NCBI GenBank assembly: GCA_900317305.1
Contig: ONGG01000021.1
Location: forward strand, 48,253-86,213
Origin: an uncultured Prevotellaceae bacterium
GTDB lineage: Bacteria; Bacteroidota; Bacteroidia; Bacteroidales; Bacteroidaceae
Direction: 5' to 3'
DNA length: 37,961 bases
Below are positions 8,242-15,691 of this stretch, piece after piece; the first letter of the stretch is position 1; every line of letters starts with the position of its first letter. The translations under genes and the position numbers were made by a program. The notes under the pieces are model-generated. The model ran no database searches. It had not been told where the DNA came from and saw only the letters and a list, made by a program, of their open reading frames with translations.

Positions 8242-8886
8242 ATGAGCGAGATTAAATTCCGACTGGCGAAGCCGAGTGATGCCATGCAGATTGCGGAGGT
8301 GCACTATCATGTCCGTGATGAGTATGGTGAAGGTTTTTTCGCACACGTCAACAAGGACTTCCTGAAACAATACTATAAGATTATCTTGAACGACCCCTAC
8401 CAGATCGTGGTCTGCGCCGAACTCGACCATAAGATTATCGGTTTCAGCAGTGGCTCTTTGGATGTGTCGCAGGAATTCAAGGGGTTCCGCAAGCATAAAT
8501 GGCGGTTTGTGTGGCCTCTGTTCATGACGGCGCTGCGCCGCCCCTCCATTGTCAAGGACGCGCTCGACCGCTTCAGGTCTACCAGCCCCAACAGCGACAA
8601 GAAGTTCGTGAATGGGCAGGGTGCACGTAATGAGTTCTGGGCGTGGCTGCCTGGGCGCGACGATTCCTATATGTCTATCTACACACAGGAGCTGATGCTC
8701 TATATGATGAAGATCTTGGGTGTGAAGAAAGTGTATGGCGAGATGGACACCGTCAACGAGAAAATCGTGAGGTTCCAGACCCGCAATGGCAATAAGATAC
8801 TCGATACCTATAAAATGCCCGACGGCCGTGAGCGCATGAGCGTGGTCATGGACTTGGCCGAGCATAAGTTCAAACTTCCCGAATAA
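8242..8886 (+). CDS. GNAT-family acyltransferase
   Basis: This 214-residue protein opens with IKFRLAKPSDAMQIAEVHYHV, typical of the first strand and helix of GNAT N-acyltransferases. A central IVVCAELDHKIIGFSSGS (the GNAT beta4 strand) and MKILGVKKVYGEMDTVNEKIVRFQTRNGNKI (the C-terminal pyrophosphate-binding and beta-strand region) follow. The start at 8242 (ATGAGCGAG) was chosen over the TTG at 8209, which adds a Cys-rich extension. As first gene of the operon, 15 nt before the FabD-like gene, it is a candidate enzyme for moving the acyl group from ACP or CoA to an amino sugar. Substrate is inferred, not shown. Confidence 0.75.
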   Translation: MSEIKFRLAKPSDAMQIAEVHYHVRDEYGEGFFAHVNKDFLKQYYKIILNDPYQIVVCAELDHKIIGFSSGSLDVSQEFKGFRKHKWRFVWPLFMTALRRPSIVKDALDRFRSTSPNSDKKFVNGQGARNEFWAWLPGRDDSYMSIYTQELMLYMMKILGVKKVYGEMDTVNEKIVRFQTRNGNKILDTYKMPDGRERMSVVMDLAEHKFKLPE

Positions 8887-8901
8887 AGTGTTGCGTACAA
8901 G

Positions 8902-9837
8902 ATGAAGGCATTTTTGTTTCCTGGCCAGGGCTGCCAGAAAGAGGGGATGGGAAAGGACCTCTACGACAATTTCCCCCAGGCCCGTGCCATTTTCGAGCAA
9001 GCTAACGATATCCTGGGCGAGAGATTCTCTGATACGCTGTTCAGTGCTTCAGAGGAGTTGCTGATGGATACGCGATATACTCAGCCGGCTATTTTTATAT
9101 ATCAGGTGGCTTTGGCTTTGGGCCAGAACGAGGTCAAGCCCGATTGCGTGGCCGGACATTCCTTGGGCGAATATGCTGCCTTGGTGGTTGCCGGCGTGCT
9201 CAGTTTCGAGGAGACGCTGAAGTTTGTGAAAACCCGTGGGCAAGTGTTCCATGAGGCTTTTCAGCGCCATCCCAGCGCCATGGGCGCCATTATTGGTATC
9301 CCCGACGAGCAGGTGCTTGATGTGCTGCGGCTCGTAGGCGAGGAAGATGGCGAGAACCTATATATCGCCAATTACAACGGCCCGGGGCAGTTGGTGATAA
9401 CCGGTGCCCGGAAGAGCATCAAGAAAGCATGCAAGATGTTGAATGAGATGGGAGCTAAACGGGCATTCCCTCTGCCTATGAAGGGTGTGGGCCATTCGCC
9501 CAATTCGGCCGAGGAGGGCGAAATTCTTGCGGCCGAACTGAGAAAGCTTCATTTCTGCGATGCCCAGATTCCTGTATATCAGGACGCCGATGGCTGCGAG
9601 CATACCAATGCCCAGGAAATTCTCGACAATCAGGTGAAACTGATGACTCACCCAGTGCAGTGGACCAAACTCACGTTCAGGATGTTGGAGAATGGTGTCA
9701 CGGCATTCTATGAGGTGGGTCCCGACGATACGCTTCAGAAAATTGTAAGACGCATGGCACCAGAGGCATTGGTGACGTCTTTACTGCATATACCCTCTTA
9801 TGAGGGAAGAGTAAGAGATTACTCTGACTTGAAATAA
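8902..9837 (+). CDS. fabD: Malonyl-CoA:ACP transacylase (FabD-like)
   Basis: It transfers malonyl from CoA to a carrier protein, supplying the extender for condensation. The family motifs are intact: FPGQG (residues 6-10), the nucleophile in GHSLGEY (Ser87), the carboxylate-binding Arg in KTRGQ (Arg112) and the catalytic His in KGVGHSP (His198). Length of 311 residues is normal for FabD. An operon copy 26 nt before a private ACP suggests a dedicated enzyme in addition to a housekeeping FabD that should exist elsewhere. The gene symbol names the family rather than proving the housekeeping role. Confidence 0.9.
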   Translation: MKAFLFPGQGCQKEGMGKDLYDNFPQARAIFEQANDILGERFSDTLFSASEELLMDTRYTQPAIFIYQVALALGQNEVKPDCVAGHSLGEYAALVVAGVLSFEETLKFVKTRGQVFHEAFQRHPSAMGAIIGIPDEQVLDVLRLVGEEDGENLYIANYNGPGQLVITGARKSIKKACKMLNEMGAKRAFPLPMKGVGHSPNSAEEGEILAAELRKLHFCDAQIPVYQDADGCEHTNAQEILDNQVKLMTHPVQWTKLTFRMLENGVTAFYEVGPDDTLQKIVRRMAPEALVTSLLHIPSYEGRVRDYSDLK

Positions 9838-9863
9838 TATTCATTAACCAAATTATTATAATT

Positions 9864-10091
9864 ATGACTTTAGATGAGTTTGTGAAAGCATTTGCGGCAG
9901 AGTTTGAGGATACTCCCGAGGAAGTGTTCGCTGCAGATACCGTATACAAAGATCTTGAGGAGTGGGGCTCGCTCGTCGCCCTGTCTATCATCTCGTTCAT
10001 CGACGATGAGTTCGACAAGACGGTGACTGGTGCCGAACTTCGTTCATGCAACACGATAAAGGAACTTTACGACCTCGTAGAATCCAAGTAA
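9864..10091 (+). CDS. Acyl carrier protein 1
   Basis: A 75-residue acidic four-helix carrier. The phosphopantetheine site is Ser36 in LEEWGSLVAL, with Trp-Gly in place of the Gly-Asp of primary-metabolism ACPs; W-x-S carriers are common in polysaccharide and specialised loci. The helix after it (DDEFDKTVTGAELRSCNTIKELYDLV) is closely similar to the carrier at 21506, so the two are paralogs. Its TAA overlaps the ATG of the next SDR (TAATG), implying coupled translation. Confidence 0.88.
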   Translation: MTLDEFVKAFAAEFEDTPEEVFAADTVYKDLEEWGSLVALSIISFIDDEFDKTVTGAELRSCNTIKELYDLVESK

Positions 10092-10843
10092 TGCATAATC
10101 CATTCAGTCTTCAGGATAAGACAGTCTTGGTGACAGGCGCTTCTTCTGGCATAGGCCGCTCAGTGGCCATCGAATGTTCCAGAATGGGCGCCAAAGTGGT
10201 GATTACGGGTCGTAATACCAATAGGCTTGCTGAAACAATGAACATGTTGGAGGGGACTGGCCATTGCCAGATCCCCGCCGATTTGAGCAGTTTTCCTGAG
10301 ATTGAGAATCTTGCTGAGAAATGTCCGGCACTGGATGGCATTTCTCACAATGCGGGAATCGCAAATATCATCCGGGTTAAGTTTATTACTCCCTCCAAGT
10401 TGGAGGAATTGGTAGGAACCAATACCTTCGGGCCTATTCTGCTCACCCAGCAACTGGTAAAGAGAAAGAAAGTCAGAAAGAAAGGTTCCATTGTCTTCAC
10501 CTCTTCGCTCTCTGGCATTTATTGCGTGCATTATGGTGAGTCGATGTATGCGGCCTCAAAAGGGGCGGTCAGCGGCTTTGCCAAGGGTGCGGCGTTGGAA
10601 CTGGCTTCGCAGGGAATCCGCGTGAATTGTGTGAATCCCAGTATTATCAAGACAAATATCTTCAAGAACGAGGGTGGTGTGCTCTCCGAGGAACAAATGC
10701 TCGAGAAAGTGCAGTATTATCCCTTGAGACGATTGGGCGAGACGACCGATGTGGCTTGGGCACATGTTTTTCTGCTGTCCGACGCTTCCTCATGGGTCAC
10801 AGGGGTCGACCTGCCCATTGATGGTGGATATATTCTCATTTGA
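10091..10843 (+). CDS. SDR ketoreductase A (FabG-like), complete active site
   Basis: This 250-residue short-chain dehydrogenase is predicted to reduce 3-oxoacyl-ACP to 3-hydroxyacyl-ACP. The cofactor motif TGASSGIG spans residues 15-22 and HNAG 86-89. Catalytic Ser139 lies in FTSSLSG, and Tyr153 and Lys157 in MYAASKGAV. The C terminus SSWVTGVDLPIDGGYIL is typical of FabG. The start ATG overlaps the ACP stop; an upstream in-frame start lies inside the ACP gene and was rejected. The following gene is a tandem paralog, aligned without gaps over at least the first 160 residues. Confidence 0.88.
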   Translation: MHNPFSLQDKTVLVTGASSGIGRSVAIECSRMGAKVVITGRNTNRLAETMNMLEGTGHCQIPADLSSFPEIENLAEKCPALDGISHNAGIANIIRVKFITPSKLEELVGTNTFGPILLTQQLVKRKKVRKKGSIVFTSSLSGIYCVHYGESMYAASKGAVSGFAKGAALELASQGIRVNCVNPSIIKTNIFKNEGGVLSEEQMLEKVQYYPLRRLGETTDVAWAHVFLLSDASSWVTGVDLPIDGGYILI

Positions 10844-10845
10844 AC

Positions 10846-11595
10846 ATGTACAACCCATATACGTTAGAAGGAAAGACCATTCTCGTGGCAGGTGCTTCTT
10901 CGGGCATTGGCCGCGAGTTGGCCATCGAATGCTCCCGACTAGGGGCAAACGTTCACCTGCTGGCGAGGGATGCCGGCCGGCTGGCCGAGACCCTGTCCAT
11001 GATGGAGGAGGGTGGCCACGTGGTTCACCGCTGCGACATCACCGACGAGTCACAACTCGACAAGCTCGTCGAGTCGCTGCCTGTTATCGATGGGTTTGCC
11101 AATTGCGTGGGTATCTCAAAAATGGTGTTGGTGAAGTTCCTCAACAAGACCGACGTGAATGAGTTCTTGGAGACCAATGCCGTGGCTCCGGTATCACTCA
11201 CGCAGAAACTGGTGAGGAAGAAGAAGTTCAACAAACCGGCATCGGTGGTGTTCGTTTCGTCGCTCGCCGGAGTATATACCGTACACTATGGCGACTCACT
11301 GAACGCCATCTCCAAAGGCGCTGTCAACGCGTTCGTGAAGAGCGCGGCGCTCGACTTGTCGAAACAAGGCATTCGTGTAAACAGCGTCAATCCTGGCATC
11401 GTAGCCACGGAGGCAGTTTTTGCCAATGCTTTGCTTACGAGGGAGGAGATGGTCGAGAAACAGAAATTCTTCCCTTTGAAACGGTTTGGTCAGCCCAGAG
11501 ACATCGCTTTGCCGGTGGTCTATCTCCTTTCTGACGCCAGTTCCTGGGTCACAGGAATAAGTTTGAAGGTAGACGGAGGCTACACCTTATTATAA
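10846..11595 (+). CDS. SDR paralog B with degenerate active site
   Basis: A 249-residue tandem duplicate of the preceding SDR. The fold motifs remain (AGASSGIG, SSLAG with Ser139, Lys157, SSWVTGISLKVDGGYTLL), but three signature positions differ from its neighbour: Thr15 is Ala in the cofactor loop, NAG at 87-89 is CVG, and catalytic Tyr153 is Asn (LNAISKGAV against MYAASKGAV). The Tyr is the proton donor in classical SDRs, so normal ketoreductase activity is unlikely. It may be a structural partner of SDR A or have a changed reaction. The ATG at 10846 is 2 nt after the previous stop; a TTG at 10840 would overlap it. The reading frame is intact, which argues against simple decay. Confidence 0.88.
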   Translation: MYNPYTLEGKTILVAGASSGIGRELAIECSRLGANVHLLARDAGRLAETLSMMEEGGHVVHRCDITDESQLDKLVESLPVIDGFANCVGISKMVLVKFLNKTDVNEFLETNAVAPVSLTQKLVRKKKFNKPASVVFVSSLAGVYTVHYGDSLNAISKGAVNAFVKSAALDLSKQGIRVNSVNPGIVATEAVFANALLTREEMVEKQKFFPLKRFGQPRDIALPVVYLLSDASSWVTGISLKVDGGYTLL

Positions 11596-11619
11596 ATATA
11601 AACAAAAACTATTCTGTCT

Positions 11620-12687
11620 ATGATATGTAGGTTGAAGAATGTGGCCATCAGTGCCATATCCACATATTTGCCCCCTAACGTGCTGGAAATGGACACGTTG
11701 AGCCAACTCTTCGGAGAAGACAAGGTGAAGGTTATCAGGAATGCAACGGGTGTCGATAGGGTTCATGTAGCCGATGCCGGTCAGACGGCAAGCGACGAGT
11801 GCTTCGAGGCTGCTCAGTTGCTTTTCGAGAAAGAAGGACTCGACAGGTCTTCTGTCAATGGACTGATTTTTGTCTCACAGACGTTCGACTACATCGCTCC
11901 GGCCACCTCTGTCATTTTGCAAGACCGTCTGGGGCTGTCGAAGGATACGGTGTGCTTCGATGTCTCTTTCGGGTGCTCCGGATACATCAATGGCGTTTAC
12001 CTGGCTTCCACGCTGGTTGCCTCAGGCTCGTGCGACAAGGTGCTGCTGTTGGCTGGCGACACCACCACCAAGATGATCAACAAGAAGGACAGGTCGCACA
12101 GAATGGTTTTTGGCGATTGTGGTTCTGCCACTCTCATCGAGAAGGCCGAGGGCAAGGACATCTGCGTGCATCTGTGCTCGAATGGCGCAGAGCACAAGTC
12201 GGTTATCGTGCCTGCCGGAGGTTTCAGAATGCCGGCTACGGAGGAGACGAAGAAGGAGTATACCGACAGCGACGGCAATATCAGGTCGCTGGAAAACCTT
12301 GACATGGACGGCCTGGCAGTTTTCAACTTCATTGTCAAGGATGGTGCTTCGAGCGTCAGGACTTTGTTGGAATATGTGGGCTGGACGGTCGACGATGTCG
12401 ATTTCTTCGCTTTCCACCAGGCCACGAAATTCACGTTCAACCATCTGAAGAAGAAGTTGAAGATCAAGACCGACAATGTGCCGCTGAATATCGCCAACTA
12501 CGGCAATACAGGTCCCACCTCCGTGCCATTGGTCATCACCGACACCCGGCATAACGAGAGTGGGTACGACACGTCTACCTATAAGAAGGTGATCATGAGT
12601 GCCTACGGCATCGGCCTGTCTTGGGGAAGCATTGCCTGCGACTTGTCCGAAACCCGTATCTACCGACCTATCAATCAGAGCATTTAG
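11620..12687 (+). CDS. Beta-ketoacyl-ACP synthase III (FabH-like)
   Basis: This 355-residue enzyme should start chain synthesis by condensing an acyl-CoA with malonyl-ACP. The Cys-His-Asn triad is complete: Cys119 in DVSFGCSGYINGV, His266 in FFAFHQATKF and Asn296 in IANYGNTGP. Thiolase-fold landmarks VLLLAGDTTTKM and VFGDCGSATLIE are present. The GCSGY context and the W-less active-site entrance differ from typical housekeeping FabH (ACAGF), so the starter unit cannot be read from sequence. No elongating FabF-type synthase is in the window, consistent with a single condensation. Confidence 0.9.
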   Translation: MICRLKNVAISAISTYLPPNVLEMDTLSQLFGEDKVKVIRNATGVDRVHVADAGQTASDECFEAAQLLFEKEGLDRSSVNGLIFVSQTFDYIAPATSVILQDRLGLSKDTVCFDVSFGCSGYINGVYLASTLVASGSCDKVLLLAGDTTTKMINKKDRSHRMVFGDCGSATLIEKAEGKDICVHLCSNGAEHKSVIVPAGGFRMPATEETKKEYTDSDGNIRSLENLDMDGLAVFNFIVKDGASSVRTLLEYVGWTVDDVDFFAFHQATKFTFNHLKKKLKIKTDNVPLNIANYGNTGPTSVPLVITDTRHNESGYDTSTYKKVIMSAYGIGLSWGSIACDLSETRIYRPINQSI

Positions 12688-12889
12688 GTTGTCAAATTGC
12701 GCCTTTGTTGAAAAAATCCACTCAAAGGTGTAAGTATCTTATTTTTTATTGCTATTTTTGCGCCGCAAAGAAAAGGCTGCCTTGTTTTGCGGCACCAGGG
12801 CGGTGCGGTTTCCGGTATGGCTGTGGGCAACTGCCCGGAGCCTGGCATCCGGTCAATGATAATCTGGAGTGCTGCGATGATAAATCGTT
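12688..12889 (+). other. Gap in the operon with internal promoter and structured region
   Basis: No coding sequence is convincing in these 202 nt. A -7 element TATTTTTG followed by CGCC lies at 12753-12760, without a clear -33 box. Directly after it three hairpins follow one another to 12852 (described separately). The gap is the only large one in the operon, so the second half (ACP 2 onward) may have its own promoter and leader. Confidence 0.45.
12762..12852 (+). ncRNA. Candidate structured RNA leader before ACP 2
   Basis: Three GC-rich hairpins occur in a row. GCCGCAAA (12762-12769) pairs with TTTGCGGC (12786-12793), with AAGG-CTG-CCTT nested inside. GCACC pairs with GGTGC (12792-12806). 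GGGC-AACT-GCCC (12825-12836) is enclosed by CCGG at 12812-12815 and 12849-12852, with ATG/CAT pairing inside. The first hairpin begins where a transcript from the -7 element at 12753 would start. I cannot match it to a known riboswitch class. Confidence 0.35.
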
Positions 12890-13114
12890 ATGGAAGAATT
12901 CTTGTTAGACACCATCAATGAGATCAGAAGTTTGAAAGGTGCGGAAAAAATTGACCGTTTGAGTCCGGAGATGAATCTCCGCGACGACTTGGGCCTTTCT
13001 TCCTTCGACCTTGCCGAACTGACCGTGAAGATTGAGGATGAATACGACATCGACATTTTCGAGGATGGTTTGGTGAATACCATTGGTGAGATCTTGTCAA
13101 AGTTTGCTGAGTAA
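12890..13114 (+). CDS. Acyl carrier protein 2
   Basis: A 74-residue carrier of a different type from the other two. The modification site is Ser38 in LRDDLGLSSFDLAEL, matching the DxLGxDSL pattern with Ser for Asp and Phe for Leu, and it is followed by the usual acidic helix VKIEDEYDIDIFEDGL. It overlaps the AMP-ligase start (TAATG), which suggests that the ligase charges this carrier. Confidence 0.87.
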   Translation: MEEFLLDTINEIRSLKGAEKIDRLSPEMNLRDDLGLSSFDLAELTVKIEDEYDIDIFEDGLVNTIGEILSKFAE

Positions 13115-14325
13115 TGGTGTTTCTTTACGACGATAGGGAATATACCTACGCCGACCTGCTGGATGCTGTCAGCGGGAGCACTGCCTATTGCCCTTTTCTG
13201 AGGAGCAAGGAACTGTTTCCTTTCTTTGTCAACATGGTAAAGGCTTTGGCTGCAGGCTTGCCGTTGACGCTTGTTGACTCCGACATCAACCCGTCGGAGA
13301 TTGATGGGCTGGACGATAGTGAGGTGAATGTCGAGAAGACGTTCGAAGCCCGGCATTTTGACAGTGTCGACGAGGTTGTCGCTGCCGTCAGGAAGTCGCC
13401 TTCGCAGGTCACCATCTTCACCTCAGGCACTACAGGTCAGCCCAAGAAGGTGGTGCATGGCATATCTACGCTGACACGTTCTGTGAGGTGTGGAGAGAAA
13501 TATGCCGGGCAGGTTTGGGCGTTTGCCTACAACCCTACCCACATGGCCGGCATTCAGGTGTTTTTCCAGGCTTTCGTTAACCAAAACACGATGGTCAACG
13601 TGTTTGGGAAATCACGCGACGAGGTGTTGCGCCAGATCGACGACAAACGGGTCACCCACATTTCGGCTACCCCCACCTTCTACAGGTTGCTCCTTCCGTT
13701 CGAGAGGCCTTATGGGCATGTGGCCCGTGTCACCTTGGGTGGAGAGAAATCCGACGCTCGGCTCTACGATGCCATCCACAAGATTTTCCCCAACGCAAAG
13801 ATCAACAATGTCTACGCTTCTACCGAGGCAGGAACCTTGTTCGCTGCCAAGGACGACTGCTTCCAGATACCCCTGTCGATACGCGACAAGATAAGGGTTG
13901 AGAATAATGAGCTCCTTATCCACAAGTCGCTGTTGGGCACGTCTGAGGGGTTCCTCTTCACCAACGACTTCTATCATTCGGGCGACTTGATTGAGTGGGT
14001 CGACGAGGAAGCCGGACTGTTCAGGTTCAAGAGCCGCAAGAACGAACTGATCAATGTAGGCGGCTACAAAGTGAACCCTGGTGAGGTGGAGGATGCCATC
14101 ATGTCGCTGGACGGCGTGAGACAGGTGCTGGTCTATGGTAAGTCGAACTCCATATTAGGCAATGTGCTCTGTGCCGACGTGCAGAAGGAGACCGGTAGCC
14201 CCTTGACAGAGACAGATATCAAGAGGGCTTTGTCGGCACGGCTCCAGGATTTCAAGATTCCACGACGTATCAAGTTCGTGGACGAATTGTCGTTAACAAG
14301 AACAGGAAAGTTGAAGAGATCATGA
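13114..14325 (+). CDS. AMP-forming acyl-CoA/ACP ligase (ANL superfamily)
   Basis: It should activate a free carboxylic acid as acyl-AMP and load it onto CoA or, given the coupled gene, ACP 2. Motifs present are the phosphate loop FTSGTTGQPKK (about residues 102-112), YASTEAG, YHSGDLIEW, the hinge-like FKSRKNELINVGGYKVNPGEVE and the C-terminal catalytic Lys in TRTGKLKR. At 403 residues it is shorter than typical ANL enzymes (about 500), mainly because the N-terminal subdomain is reduced. It overlaps ACP 2 (TAATG) and the following SDR (ATGA). Confidence 0.88.
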   Translation: MVFLYDDREYTYADLLDAVSGSTAYCPFLRSKELFPFFVNMVKALAAGLPLTLVDSDINPSEIDGLDDSEVNVEKTFEARHFDSVDEVVAAVRKSPSQVTIFTSGTTGQPKKVVHGISTLTRSVRCGEKYAGQVWAFAYNPTHMAGIQVFFQAFVNQNTMVNVFGKSRDEVLRQIDDKRVTHISATPTFYRLLLPFERPYGHVARVTLGGEKSDARLYDAIHKIFPNAKINNVYASTEAGTLFAAKDDCFQIPLSIRDKIRVENNELLIHKSLLGTSEGFLFTNDFYHSGDLIEWVDEEAGLFRFKSRKNELINVGGYKVNPGEVEDAIMSLDGVRQVLVYGKSNSILGNVLCADVQKETGSPLTETDIKRALSARLQDFKIPRRIKFVDELSLTRTGKLKRS

Positions 14326-15044
14326 ATATATTGGTTACAGGATGTTCCCGTGGCGTGGGACTGGAAATATGCCGTGTGTTGCTCCGAGAGCAGCATACCG
14401 TCTATGGCGTTGCCCGCAGTCACACCGATGAGTTCAAGGCTTTGGAACAGGAATACGAAGGCAGGCTCTTTTTCAAGAGTGTCGACCTCTCCGACTCCGA
14501 GGGAGCCAGGAAGAGTGTTTTCAAGGAGTTCGTCACCAACGACATTGTGCTTCACGGCTTTGTCAACAACGCGGCCATAGCCTATGACGACATTGTGACC
14601 AACTTGCAGCTCAAGCGCCTGAAGGAGATGTATGAGGTGAACGTATTCACCCCGATGGTGCTCACCAAGTATGCAATCCGCAATATGTTGCTTCATCATA
14701 CAAAAGGAAGCATCGTGCATGTCTCTTCCATCAGCGTGCACACAGGCTACAAAGGCCTGGCCATGTATGCTTCGAGCAAAGGCGCCCTGGAGGCTTTCTC
14801 CAAGAACACGGCCAGGGAATGGGGCGTCAAGGGCATCCGCTCCAACTGTGTGGTGCCTGGCTTTATGGCCACTGCCATGAGTGCCAGCCTTACCGATGAG
14901 CAGCGCGACAAAATTTATGCCCGCACCTCTTTGAAGGCGGCTACGAGTGTTGAGTCTGTGGCCGAGATGGTCTCGTTCTTGTTGTCTGACAAGGCCGCTT
15001 CAGTGACAGCCCAGAATATTCATGTCGATAACGGTACAATCTGA
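14322..15044 (+). CDS. SDR ketoreductase C (FabG-like)
   Basis: A 240-residue SDR with a full active site: TGCSRGVG (residues 6-13), NNAA (82-85), Ser136 or neighbour in VSSIS, Tyr149 and Lys153 in MYASSKGAL, and the C-terminal AQNIHVDNGTI. It is much less similar to SDRs A and B than these are to each other. It overlaps the ligase by ATGA, so it may act on the carrier loaded by ACP 2 and the ligase, as a second reduction branch. Confidence 0.87.
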   Translation: MNILVTGCSRGVGLEICRVLLREQHTVYGVARSHTDEFKALEQEYEGRLFFKSVDLSDSEGARKSVFKEFVTNDIVLHGFVNNAAIAYDDIVTNLQLKRLKEMYEVNVFTPMVLTKYAIRNMLLHHTKGSIVHVSSISVHTGYKGLAMYASSKGALEAFSKNTAREWGVKGIRSNCVVPGFMATAMSASLTDEQRDKIYARTSLKAATSVESVAEMVSFLLSDKAASVTAQNIHVDNGTI

Positions 15045-15052
15045 TTTTTGCT

Positions 15053-15691
15053 TTGATTAGAATTCATCAATTGGTCAACCAGCTGATGACCTCAAACTGT
15101 TTTGTGGTCTACGACGACGACACCAAGAGGTGTGTTGTCGTTGACCCTGGTAGCGAAAAATCGGAGAGGGAAATCAGTTTTATCGAGCGTAATGGATTGC
15201 GCCTTGACTTTATTCTGCTTACCCATGAGCATACCGACCACAACTGGGGCGTGAATGCGCTGTGCGACAGGTTCGATAGTGTGAGGGTGGTTTGCTCCGA
15301 GGAGTGTGGCAGAAACGTGAGGAAGTCAAACCGGTCGTACTTCCTCTTCTATTATGATGATATGGACTACCAATACGAGATGAGGAAACCCGACCAGGTG
15401 GTTTCCCGCTCAGGGGAGTCTCTTCTTTGGGATGGCCGTGAGCTGTTGTTCTACCTTACTCCTGGGCACAGCAAGGGCTCCATGTGCATCGTCCTCGACA
15501 ACATGCTCTTTACCGGTGATACCATCATGCCTTTCAAGCCTTGTTTCAGTGGGCGTGATGCAAGTGAGGACGATTGGGAGCATTCTATCCTGACTATAGA
15601 GCAGATGGCTTTTCCCGACATGCTGGTGATGCCAGGACATGGTGAGCCGTTGACTTTTGTCGACTGGCAGAGAGAGTATCAATATTATTGA
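15053..15691 (+). CDS. Metallo-beta-lactamase-fold hydrolase (glyoxalase II-like)
   Basis: A 212-residue hydrolase with all binuclear metal motifs: THEHTDHNWG (HxHxDH), TPGHSKGSM, FTGDTIMP and VMPGHGEP. Such enzymes often cleave thioesters, so an editing or release thioesterase for the ACP-bound acyl group is a reasonable guess but is inference. The start is TTG at 15053, 8 nt after the SDR stop; the next Met is 12 codons later, inside the first strand. Its 3' end overlaps the convergent glycosyltransferase gene by 7 nt, leaving no room for a terminator. Confidence 0.82.
   Translation: MIRIHQLVNQLMTSNCFVVYDDDTKRCVVVDPGSEKSEREISFIERNGLRLDFILLTHEHTDHNWGVNALCDRFDSVRVVCSEECGRNVRKSNRSYFLFYYDDMDYQYEMRKPDQVVSRSGESLLWDGRELLFYLTPGHSKGSMCIVLDNMLFTGDTIMPFKPCFSGRDASEDDWEHSILTIEQMAFPDMLVMPGHGEPLTFVDWQREYQYY

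Noticed and set aside
8128-9000. Minus-strand frame of 290 codons over the leader and GNAT gene
   Set aside because: The plus strand encodes clear GNAT and FabD motifs here, and the antisense product has none.
12762-12852. Cobalamin or other known riboswitch
   Set aside because: No conserved core of any class I know is visible, so only a structured-leader call is kept.
8242-15691. Aryl polyene or polyketide gene cluster
   Set aside because: There is no FabF-type KS/CLF pair, no dehydratase and no ammonia-lyase or export lipoprotein set, and the glycan genes are adjacent.
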